Made by a program: the position numbers and the translations under genes. Below, piece by piece: positions 1 through 5,687 of a stretch of DNA of 15,729 nt. Within the stretch, counting starts at the first letter, position 1; every line of letters starts with the position of its first letter. Location: positions 1,073,838 to 1,089,566 of the forward strand of contig CP070645.1 in NCBI GenBank assembly GCA_020354275.1, written 5' to 3'. The notes under the pieces were generated by a model. That model was not told the origin of the DNA. It worked only from the letters and a program-made list of their open reading frames with translations, and did not search any database. The DNA is from Dehalococcoidales bacterium. GTDB lineage: Bacteria > Chloroflexota > Dehalococcoidia > Dehalococcoidales > UBA2162.

Positions 1-763
1 CGTGCGTGGCTCTTTTACCAGCCTCGGTGGTACCACCCTTGTAGATAATTACCGGCTTTCGGGCCGCCGCATTTCTTAGTGCCCGGAAAAAACGACGCCC
101 GTCTTTGACACCTTCGATATAAACGGCGATGGTCTCCGTCTCCGGGTCCTGCCCGAAATATTCCATAAGCTCACTTTCATTCACATCCAGGGCATTCCCA
201 TAGCTGACCACCTTGCTAAACCTTAACCCCCTGGGACCACCGTAGAGCGGGAGATTATGGGCATGCCCGCCGCTCTGCGAAATGAAGGCAACCGGCCCCG
301 GTTCCATGGGCATCCCCGTCCCGTTGGCCAGACGGCTCTTGGGCACGTAGATGCCAACGCAATTAGGACCAATAATGCGGAAGCCTCCCGCCCTAGCCTT
401 TTCCAGCATCGCCTCTTCTAACTCGGCACGCTCGGCATAACCGCTCTCGCTGAAACCAGCGGTAAAGAAGTGGACTGACCTTACCCCCTTGGCGGCACAG
501 TCATCGAGCAATCCCGGTGCCGATTCTGCGGGAATACTGACCACTACATGGTCAACTATCCCGGGAACGTCCCGGATGCTGGCATAACAGGGAAGCCCGA
601 AAACTTCATCATACTTTGGGTTGACCGGGTAGATATTGGGGAATCCCGCTTCCTGAAGACCACGGGCAACACCAGTGGCAAAACCACCCGATGGTGATGC
701 GCCGGCCAGTGCCACCCCCCGGGGTGAAAAAACCTCATCCAGTGAAACCCTTTTGCCCTCCAT
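1..763 (-). CDS. NDP-forming acyl-CoA synthetase, CoA-binding (alpha-type) part, 3' end outside window
   Basis: Members of this family make an acyl-CoA from an acid, CoA and a nucleoside triphosphate, or run the reverse ATP-yielding reaction, through a phosphohistidine intermediate. The minus-strand frame is open from ATG at 763 to the window edge (254 codons). The N-terminus reads LDEVFSPRGVALAGASP, the usual opening of the CoA-binding Rossmann domain. GGFRIIGPNCVGIY follows near residues 130-143, then AFISQSGG and SYGNALDVNESELMEYFGQD of the succinyl-CoA-ligase-like domain, and IIYKGGTTEAGKRATH at the cut end, close to where the phosphohistidine region is expected. Full-length relatives are about 450 (alpha only) or 700 (fused) residues, so I cannot tell which type this is. 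It lies 88 nt downstream of the UxaA-like gene on the same strand, so it is probably co-transcribed and activates or disposes of that enzyme's product. No good ribosome site precedes ATG 763, but the frame has no other ATG back to its stop at about 860. The substrate is unknown. Confidence 0.88.
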   Translation of the reverse strand, partial: MEGKRVSLDEVFSPRGVALAGASPSGGFATGVARGLQEAGFPNIYPVNPKYDEVFGLPCYASIRDVPGIVDHVVVSIPAESAPGLLDDCAAKGVRSVHFFTAGFSESGYAERAELEEAMLEKARAGGFRIIGPNCVGIYVPKSRLANGTGMPMEPGPVAFISQSGGHAHNLPLYGGPRGLRFSKVVSYGNALDVNESELMEYFGQDPETETIAVYIEGVKDGRRFFRALRNAAARKPVIIYKGGTTEAGKRATH

Positions 764-851
764 GCCGTTAATAATATTACTTTTACCCAGAGACGGCAAG
801 TTACCAGTACCAGCTTCAACTCCAGCACCGGTAGAGCATTGTTGCAGACAT

Positions 852-1988
852 TTAAAACATTATCCCCCTCATATAACCGAAGGGGGCTGACCTGTTTATC
901 TCGGCACAGGTAGTTTGGCCACTGGCGACTTTAATTGAGAGGTTGAAAATCTCCCGACCTACCTCATCAACCGTTCTCCCATCATCAACGATAGAACCAG
1001 CATTAATATCCATATCGCCGGGCATCTTGTGGTACATCGGCGAATTGCTGGCCACTTTTACCACCGGGACAGCCGGGAATCCGGCCGTTGAGCCTCGGCC
1101 AGTGGTAAAAATAATCAGCTGTGCTCCCCCGGCGGCAAAACCGGACATCGAGGCAATATCGTAACCGGGAGTGTCCATGATGACCAGTCCCCGTTGAGAA
1201 GGACACTCAGCGTAAGAAACCACTTCGTTAATCGGGGTGGAACCGGCCTTGGTGATGCATCCCAGCGACTTTTCGGTTATTGAAGAAAGACCGCCATCAA
1301 TATTGCCCGGCGCGATTACCATACCGGCACGCTCGCCTAATACCTCCCGTACGCGCCTTTCCTGACCATTAACCAACTGCTCAATCTTTTCTCCCATTTC
1401 AGGACTGGCACCGCGACGTTTGAGTATATGAGCGGTACCTATCATCTCCGTCGTCTCGCCGAGGATTACGGTGGCACCTTCACCCACATAACAATCTGCG
1501 GCAATGCCGACTGCCGGATTAGCTGTCATGCCGGAAAAGGCGTCTGACCCGCCACACTCAAGCCCAACCACCAGTTCACTCACCGGTGCCGGCTCTCGCT
1601 CCTGTTTCCTGAGCTCTTCGAGGAACCTGGTAGCTATCGCCACGCTTTTAGCCGTGGTGGCAGTACTGCCACCATCCCGCTGGACCACCAATGCCTCGGC
1701 TGGTTTATTCCGGGCTGAGCCGGCCAGGACTTCACTTTTTAAAGATTCACAACCCAGCCCGATGGCGAGAACCGCCCCAACATTGGGATTGTTTATCAGC
1801 CCGGTGACAACCCTAAAACCGACACGGTCATAGCCACAGCCAAAGGCACCGGTAACGGTCATAACCTCAGGTAGCGAGCGCCCAACCGCCTCGACCACAC
1901 CGTCGGCACAGGAAACTGACGACACTACCAGTATATGGTTTCTGACACCAAAGGTCCCATCGTTACGCCTGTATCCCAGAAACTCCAT
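852..1988 (-). CDS. UxaA-family dehydratase/lyase, large subunit
   Basis: This 378-residue protein matches the catalytic C-terminal part of altronate/galactarate dehydratases (UxaA/GarD). The same fold also serves as the large subunit of (2R)-sulfolactate sulfo-lyase (SuyB). Visible family signatures are GYRRNDGTFGVRNH at the N-terminus, TGAFGCGYD near residue 47, GLGCESL near 77, GLECGGSDAFSG with TANPAVG near 147-165, MDTPGYD with a nearby TGRGS, and PGDMDINAGSI late in the chain. An upstream in-frame GTG at 2033 would add 15 residues. ATG 1988 is preferred because a perfect AAGGAGG lies 9 nt before it and homology begins right at MEFLGYRRND. The small SAF subunit is encoded 99 nt upstream, so the enzyme is the split, two-subunit form. 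The family's reaction is loss of water (or sulfite) from a 2-hydroxy acid. Which acid is used here cannot be decided from the sequence. Confidence 0.9.
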   Translation of the reverse strand: MEFLGYRRNDGTFGVRNHILVVSSVSCADGVVEAVGRSLPEVMTVTGAFGCGYDRVGFRVVTGLINNPNVGAVLAIGLGCESLKSEVLAGSARNKPAEALVVQRDGGSTATTAKSVAIATRFLEELRKQEREPAPVSELVVGLECGGSDAFSGMTANPAVGIAADCYVGEGATVILGETTEMIGTAHILKRRGASPEMGEKIEQLVNGQERRVREVLGERAGMVIAPGNIDGGLSSITEKSLGCITKAGSTPINEVVSYAECPSQRGLVIMDTPGYDIASMSGFAAGGAQLIIFTTGRGSTAGFPAVPVVKVASNSPMYHKMPGDMDINAGSIVDDGRTVDEVGREIFNLSIKVASGQTTCAEINRSAPFGYMRGIMF

Positions 1989-1997
1989 ACCATACGT

Positions 1998-2004
1998 CCT
2001 CCTT
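1998..2004 (-). promoter_or_regulatory. Shine-Dalgarno site that sets the UxaA-like start
   Basis: AAGGAGG on the minus strand, 9 nt before ATG 1988. It lies inside the longer frame that would begin at GTG 2033, and the GTG has no comparable site, so it argues for the shorter protein. Confidence 0.8.
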
Positions 2005-2087
2005 ACTTGATCAAGAGCCACCAGGCAATCCACACCAGTACCGGTAAACCTCTATAGAGTGAAATCCTGGTAATCAACTGGCGTCAG

Positions 2088-2366
2088 TTATTCCTGCAGG
2101 TCACCGGGAACAGGTCGCGTATTATGTACATGAACCCATTCACCCTGACTTATATCACGGATTACCTGGACTATCGGCTCACCATAACGGAATACTATCT
2201 CACCATTGGCTATTGGAAACAGGGCAACCTTATGGCCAGGCTCTATATCTTCTGTTGTTTTACACACCAGTTCTCCATTTACGACCACCGGGTCACCCTG
2301 CTTTATCACTTCGGCAGCGATGGCAACATTGTCATTATCATTAATTCTAAGGGCGTTGCTTTTCAT
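2088..2366 (-). CDS. SAF-domain small subunit of UxaA-family enzyme
   Basis: This 92-residue protein corresponds to the N-terminal SAF domain of altronate dehydratase (the whole UxaA is roughly 490-500 residues) and to the SuyA-type small subunit of sulfolactate lyase. Visible signs are the opening NALRINDNDNVAIA, the middle section GHKVALFPIANGEIVFRYGEPI, and the closing VIRDISQGEWVHVHNTRP, which matches the SAF beta-clip pattern ending in a conserved VHVHN. The ATG follows GAGGGA at a short distance. It is the first gene of the operon, with the large subunit 99 nt downstream and the CoA ligase after that. A sigma70-like promoter lies about 60-85 nt upstream. In this family the small subunit completes the active enzyme. 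The enzyme's substrate is open. Confidence 0.9.
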   Translation of the reverse strand: MKSNALRINDNDNVAIAAEVIKQGDPVVVNGELVCKTTEDIEPGHKVALFPIANGEIVFRYGEPIVQVIRDISQGEWVHVHNTRPVPGDLQE

Positions 2367-2422
2367 ATATTATTCCCTCACGACCCTTTGTTACCAGGAA
2401 TTAGTACTAACTGGTATTGGAA

Positions 2423-2451
2423 ACTTTAATCAGCTTAGTTTTCCTTGTCAA
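2423..2451 (-). promoter_or_regulatory. Candidate sigma70-type promoter of the SAF/UxaA/CoA-ligase operon
   Basis: On the minus strand a perfect TTGACA (2451-2446) is followed after 17 nt by TAAAGT (2428-2423, 4 of 6 to TATAAT). Transcription would start near 2416 and give a leader of about 50 nt to the SAF gene. The -35 box overlaps the last codons of the MFS-like remnant. Confidence 0.5.
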
Positions 2452-2558
2452 GATGGTTTTAATAATCCTGCTGTAATCACACTGAAAGCCGGTCTTCCCC
2501 AAGCCACAATACAACCAAATATTTCCAATCCCCCAACAACTACTCTTTTGTCGACCAT
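2448..2558 (-). pseudogene. Remnant resembling the N-terminus of an MFS transporter
   Basis: A 36-codon minus-strand frame from ATG 2558 to TGA 2450-2448 encodes a peptide with MVDKRVVVGGLEIFG near its start and GRPAFSVITAGLLKPS at its end. This resembles the first transmembrane helix and following loop of major-facilitator transporters, which often read like WVVVGxxFxxGFxxWGxRxSFSVFFxALLxEFG. The match stops abruptly at LLKPS, and no further membrane helices follow in any frame before the SAF gene 82 nt on. There is no ribosome site at a proper distance. I read it as the leftover start of a deleted transporter gene that once sat upstream of the operon. A functional one-helix small protein is the alternative. 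The family assignment is from memory of the pattern. Confidence 0.4.
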
Positions 2559-2743
2559 GCAGTGAGTGTTATCGGCACTCCTGGCACTTTTTTACCCCTT
2601 CCGTTTTTAGAATTATATGTACTCGTATATGCTATTATACCTATAATGAGAGATTTAACGATATATTAGTAATAAAATAATGATATATATGTAATAAATC
2701 TTCCACAACCATGTTATCATCATTAAAATACCGTTAATATATC
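2559..2743. other. AT-rich spacer without recognisable gene
   Basis: The stretch is very AT-rich, especially after 2610, with many TATA/ATAT runs and no frame I would call a gene. It separates the leftward catabolic operon from the rightward small-protein gene. Confidence 0.6.
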
Positions 2744-2772
2744 TTGACAATAGGCATATCCATGATTAATAT
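2744..2772 (+). promoter_or_regulatory. Candidate promoter of the TTV-repeat small protein
   Basis: A perfect TTGACA (2744-2749) is followed after 17 nt by TAATAT (2767-2772, 4 of 6 to the consensus). The start would be near 2780, giving a leader of about 43 nt with GGAAGGG before the TTG start at 2823. Confidence 0.45.
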
Positions 2773-2822
2773 ATAGACAATTGTCACTTTATATCTACGG
2801 GAAATGTGGAAGGGATACAAGC

Positions 2823-3065
2823 TTGATTACTACTGTCACCACTGTTACCACAGTTACTACTGTTACTGCATTAGCAACAGTCGCTAGTATCAGCATAGCC
2901 GCCGTATCCATCTTGGTATTATTCCTGATCACTCAGGAACTATCGAGTGCCGGTAAATCACTGTTTTCCCGCCTCAGCTCACGCTTCCTCAACGTAGGTA
3001 TTGTCCCACTGGCCATGGTCTCTACTGTTATACTTACTGTAAAAATCATACAGATCGTATCCTAG
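2823..3065 (+). CDS. Small two-helix membrane protein with N-terminal TTV repeats
   Basis: This 80-residue protein of unknown function has a low-complexity start: after M-I come four Thr-Thr-Val units, then T-A-L-A-T-V leading into the first hydrophobic segment (about residues 15-38, containing SISIAAVSILVLFLI). A basic, Ser-rich hinge with KSLFSRLSSR follows, then a second hydrophobic segment at the C-terminus (IVPLAMVSTVILTVKIIQ). The repeat units use different synonymous codons (ACT, ACC, ACA; GTC, GTT), so the amino-acid pattern rather than the DNA appears conserved. I chose TTG 2823 because GGAAGGG lies 8 nt upstream. An in-frame TTG at 2781 would add 14 residues but lies at the predicted transcription start. 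The gene has its own promoter and terminator, so it looks like a stand-alone unit. I believe similar TTV-starting small proteins occur in related Chloroflexota, but this is recollection, not evidence. Confidence 0.65.
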   Translation: MITTVTTVTTVTTVTALATVASISIAAVSILVLFLITQELSSAGKSLFSRLSSRFLNVGIVPLAMVSTVILTVKIIQIVS

Positions 3066-3094
3066 AAAACAAGGTCATCAGGTTTCCCCCCTTA

Positions 3095-3118
3095 AAAGCC
3101 TTTAGGACAAAAGGCTTT
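3095..3118 (+). terminator. Hairpin, likely terminator of the TTV small-protein gene
   Basis: Perfect 9-bp inverted arms AAAGCCTTT (3095-3103) and AAAGGCTTT (3110-3118) with a 6-nt loop, 30 nt after the stop codon. The stem itself ends in TTT, but no long T tract follows, so termination may be leaky. Confidence 0.55.
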
Positions 3119-3290
3119 ATGCCAATACCAGCTACATAATCACCTTAGTACATCATGCCACTCTCCACCACCCCGACCAGCTTTTAACCGCCTCCTTACT
3201 CCCCCACTGCCTACCTTAGACTTACCTCTGATGGTCATTTACCACCACTCCACTTACAGGTTATTTTTACCCTTCTATTATTTAACGGGA

Positions 3291-3334
3291 TTTTAAGGCT
3301 AATTTTAGCGTCAATTAATCCCAGCGCCTTAAAA
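3291..3334. repeat. Long inverted repeat upstream of the second small protein
   Basis: TTTTAAGGC (3291-3299) and GCCTTAAAA (3326-3334) are perfect 9-bp inverted arms separated by 26 nt. They end 29 nt before the ATG at 3364. The pair could be an operator, a leader-RNA structure or a terminator for upstream transcription. The preceding 3119-3290 holds no convincing gene; its plus strand is poor in G. Confidence 0.5.
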
Positions 3335-3363
3335 TTATTGATAGTGAAATAAGGAATACCGGT

Positions 3364-3573
3364 ATGGTGAGTGGTGGTTACCAGGTGAAGAGTCTATTAG
3401 CACTGTTATTTTGCATTTTAACCATATATGCCCCCGTAGAATTGACCAGAATGATAATAGCTTATGGTTTGTCCAGTAAGTTTATCTTTGAACTCTGCTT
3501 CATATGGTCAACCTACACCACCGCAATATCTCTAATCTCAGCAGTACTGGTACGCACCCGTTTTTATGAATAA
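3364..3573 (+). CDS. Small hypothetical membrane protein (69 aa)
   Basis: The function is unknown. The frame starts at ATG 3364 with AAGGA 8 nt upstream and encodes 69 residues with two hydrophobic stretches: LLALLFCILTIYAPVELT near residues 11-28, and a longer one with FIFELCFIWSTYTTAISLIS near residues 38-57. It ends in a basic, polar tail (VRTRFYE). The overall plan (about 70-80 residues, two membrane segments, charged tail) resembles its neighbour at 2823-3065, so the two may be functionally paired. It lacks the TTV repeats, and I see no clear sequence similarity between them. No good sigma70 promoter is evident directly upstream, but the 9+9 inverted repeat at 3291-3334 precedes it. A chance open frame cannot be fully excluded. 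Confidence 0.5.
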   Translation: MVSGGYQVKSLLALLFCILTIYAPVELTRMIIAYGLSSKFIFELCFIWSTYTTAISLISAVLVRTRFYE

Positions 3574-3844
3574 ATACACTGGGGAGTGCCTAACCTGCAG
3601 CCTGTGTACCAGCTATCGATTTTAAAGTCACCCAGCTTATCCATATTCTGCAAATAGTACACATTTTTTAACAATAACAGCGAATATTCAATGAAAAAAT
3701 AAGCAAGTTCTGGAGCGTAAAAAACACCGGATAGGCCAAATAGCACGAATAATCAGGGGCGTATTTCTAAGATTTTTCAATATTACCAATCATGCCATTA
3801 TCCCCAGATTAGCCGTAATACCGGTTCATACCGTAATAACATCC
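3574..3844. other. Spacer with only unconvincing open frames
   Basis: No recognisable gene. A 60-codon minus-strand frame begins with GTG at 3746 and runs back over the end of the 69-aa gene, but it has no ribosome site. A plus-strand frame open from about 3726 to 3909 lacks a start codon and resembles nothing I know. Confidence 0.5.
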
Positions 3845-3873
3845 TTGACACTAAAACAGTAACAGTGTTTAAT
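3845..3873 (+). promoter_or_regulatory. Candidate strong sigma70 promoter far upstream of the aminotransferase
   Basis: A perfect TTGACA (3845-3850), 17-nt spacer and TTTAAT (3868-3873, 5 of 6 to consensus) point rightward. The start would be near 3880, about 390 nt before the aminotransferase ATG. This implies either a long leader or a separate short transcript in 3880-4272. Confidence 0.5.
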
Positions 3874-4000
3874 AACCGAGATGTTTGGTATGCCAAATCC
3901 GAACAATAGTAATATTATCAACCTGCATTAGATTAGCCTAGGGAATGCCGGTATCTGAGAAAGGAGGGATAATATAATTACTATCAGGAGGCAACATACC

Positions 4001-4036
4001 TTGAGTATACAACTCTATATGCTGATGCTTGAGTAA
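4001..4036 (+). CDS. Possible 11-codon leader peptide
   Basis: TTG 4001 is preceded by AGGAGG (9-nt spacing) and opens an 11-residue frame, M-S-I-Q-L-Y-M-L-M-L-E, ending at TAA 4034-4036. A second strong site, AAGGAGGG, lies at 3961-3968. Two good ribosome sites in a spacer with a promoter upstream suggest a translated leader, but the peptide itself is not informative. Confidence 0.25.
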   Translation: MSIQLYMLMLE

Positions 4037-4062
4037 TTATTAAATCCTTCACCATCGGTTAT

Positions 4063-4176
4063 CTATCCACGGTCTTTCTTTCTGACCATCCAGTAACCAC
4101 ACTTACCGACGCCATTTGTGACTTTGCCTTCTTTCCCGGTCCAAGCACCATAATGTCTGGTGTCATCTGAAGGCAT
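4063..4176 (-). pseudogene. Unidentified 37-codon minus-strand frame, gene fragment or small gene
   Basis: From ATG 4176 to TAG 4065-4063 the frame encodes 37 residues rich in Gly, Lys and aromatics, including RHYGAWTGKEGKVTNGVG followed by K-C-G-Y-W-M-V-R-K-K-D-R-G. The composition looks protein-like, and the frame stays open upstream of the ATG for about 20 codons. No ribosome site precedes it. I do not recognise the family. It may be the tail of a decayed gene. Confidence 0.25.
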
Positions 4177-4243
4177 ATGAATGACCGGATTTAAGCACGA
4201 GGAAATGTTGTCCTGTGGGAGTATAGCGTCTGTTTATTTCATT

Positions 4244-4251
4244 GGTATAAA
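4244..4251 (+). promoter_or_regulatory. Extended -10 promoter close to the aminotransferase
   Basis: TATAAA at 4246-4251 is part of the run TTGGTATAAA, which resembles an extended -10 element, although the TG is one base nearer the hexamer than the ideal TGn spacing. No -35 box is recognisable. A start near 4258 would leave a 15-nt leader that carries AGGGGG 8 nt before ATG 4273. Confidence 0.35.
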
Positions 4252-4272
4252 GAGAATCAGGGGGTGCTTAGC

Positions 4273-5655
4273 ATGAAAAGTATTACTAACAGTTTTGTTA
4301 ACAATAAGAAAACAACCGACCAGAACAGTACCGTGCAGTTGATTGCCGGGACAGGTAAGTGTGACACCGAAGAGTTACACAGCATGTATGACCAGTATTC
4401 CTGCCAGTGCGATGAAACCGGAATGTATGACCGGTTCCTGGTTGTCGAAAGGGCGCAAGGACTGAATGTGTGGTTCAAGGGCGATAGAAAACCATATCTT
4501 GATCTGGTAATGGGCTTTGCCTCGCTAAACCTCGGGCACCAGCATCCCAGGGTAAAGGAGGCGGTGCTGGCGGCAATCAGCAATATCGATCACATCCACA
4601 GCTTCAATAGCGAAAGCAAGATACTTCTTAGCAAAATCCTGGCTGAAAAAGCACCGGGCAGCTTCCCCAAAAAGGTCTACTACCCGGTAGGAGGCGCCAT
4701 GGCCATAGACACGGCGATAAAGCTGGCCAGAGCGTTTACCAAAAAACCCAGGATAGCCAGCTTTACCGGCGCTTTCCACGGCTTTTCTTACGGGGCTATG
4801 ATGGTCACCGACGACCCAATAATTAATAAATGGCAGTATGGACCTTACCCGGGCGAAGCGGTACGGCTTCCTTATGCTTATTGCTACCGCTGCGAGCACT
4901 CCAGGTGCCGCTTCCAGTGTCTCAAATCCGCTGAGCAATTCCTCAGTCAGAATAATGACATCGCTGCCCTGATAATTGAACCCATCCAGGGACATGCCGG
5001 GTTTATCATACCGCCCCGAGAGTTCATCGTCGGCCTGAAGGAACTCTGCCAGGTTAATGGCATATTATTCATTGACGATGAGATTCAGGTCGGCATGGGA
5101 CGCACCGGTAGGATGTTTTGCATCGAGCATTTCGGCGTTGAGCCCGATATTATATTACTAAGCAAATCCCTGGCTGGCGGCTACTACCCTCTCAGTGCGG
5201 TAATTGCCCGGTCGGAAATCTGGGACTGCATCCCACCAGCAGGTTCTGGAATAGGCTCAACATTTGTTAACAGTCCACTGGGGACCTATATCGCCCTGCA
5301 GGTGCAGAAAATACTGGAAGAAGAAAATTACATTAATAATGCTTACCGCACAGGCGCCTACTTTACCAGAGAACTAAAGCGTTTCGAGAAATTCCAGAAT
5401 ATTGACAACGTAACCGGTCTGGGATTGATTCAATCTTTCGAGGTGGTTAAGGATAAGAAAACAAAGGAGCCGGCTCCGGTAATAGCCAAAAAAATCCAGT
5501 CCGAGGGCTTGAAACAACATGTGATTATCAATATAACCGGCCTTAAGAAGAGCCGTATCAAATTTACCCTGCCGTTATGGGTAAGTAGAGAGGACATTGA
5601 TGTTATCGTAGCCAGACTGGAGGACATACTGGAGAGGGCCGGTTTAACAGAATAA
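4273..5655 (+). CDS. Class III PLP-dependent aminotransferase
   Basis: This 460-residue enzyme moves an amino group between an omega-amino or related donor and a keto acid using pyridoxal phosphate. Signs of the family: LDLVMGFASLNLGHQHPRV near residue 77; a PLP-phosphate-contact region reading VGGAMAIDTAIKLAR; FHGFSYGAM; the DDEIQVGMGRTG motif with Asp269 expected to bind the pyridine nitrogen; and LLSKSLAGGYYPLSA with Lys298 as the Schiff-base lysine. GSTFVNSPLG follows, as is usual. Cys204, Cys207, Cys212 and Cys216 form a tight cluster (CYRC plus two more) in the region where GABA aminotransferases can carry an iron-sulfur site. ATG 4273 is chosen over GTG 4264 because AGGGGG lies 8 nt before it and overlaps the GTG. 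It converges on the dehydrogenase gene with 32 nt between and no evident terminator. The substrate is undetermined; GABA/ornithine-like or taurine-like donors are possibilities. Confidence 0.9.
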   Translation: MKSITNSFVNNKKTTDQNSTVQLIAGTGKCDTEELHSMYDQYSCQCDETGMYDRFLVVERAQGLNVWFKGDRKPYLDLVMGFASLNLGHQHPRVKEAVLAAISNIDHIHSFNSESKILLSKILAEKAPGSFPKKVYYPVGGAMAIDTAIKLARAFTKKPRIASFTGAFHGFSYGAMMVTDDPIINKWQYGPYPGEAVRLPYAYCYRCEHSRCRFQCLKSAEQFLSQNNDIAALIIEPIQGHAGFIIPPREFIVGLKELCQVNGILFIDDEIQVGMGRTGRMFCIEHFGVEPDIILLSKSLAGGYYPLSAVIARSEIWDCIPPAGSGIGSTFVNSPLGTYIALQVQKILEEENYINNAYRTGAYFTRELKRFEKFQNIDNVTGLGLIQSFEVVKDKKTKEPAPVIAKKIQSEGLKQHVIINITGLKKSRIKFTLPLWVSREDIDVIVARLEDILERAGLTE

Positions 5656-5687
5656 TTGATATACCATAAATACGCTCAGTTAAAAAC

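Noticed and set aside
556..828. 90-codon minus-strand ORF at the left end
   Set aside because: It is a shadow frame of the CoA-binding protein, which reads in another frame of the same strand with clear family motifs.
1989..2033. Longer UxaA-like protein starting at GTG 2033
   Set aside because: AAGGAGG lies inside this extension with ideal spacing to ATG 1988, and family similarity begins only after that ATG.
3140..3238. 32-codon minus-strand frame, very basic and Gly-rich, with a weak GGAG site
   Set aside because: No recognisable similarity. The composition simply reflects the purine-rich minus strand, so chance is likely.
3564..3746. 60-codon minus-strand frame with hydrophobic start
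   Set aside because: GTG start without ribosome site, overlaps the end of the 69-aa gene, and resembles no family.
3726..3909. About 60 open codons on the plus strand
   Set aside because: No start codon, AT-rich, and no family resemblance; a promoter lies inside it.
4525..4995. 156-codon antisense ORF inside the aminotransferase
   Set aside because: The sense frame carries all PLP-enzyme motifs; the antisense frame is a shadow.
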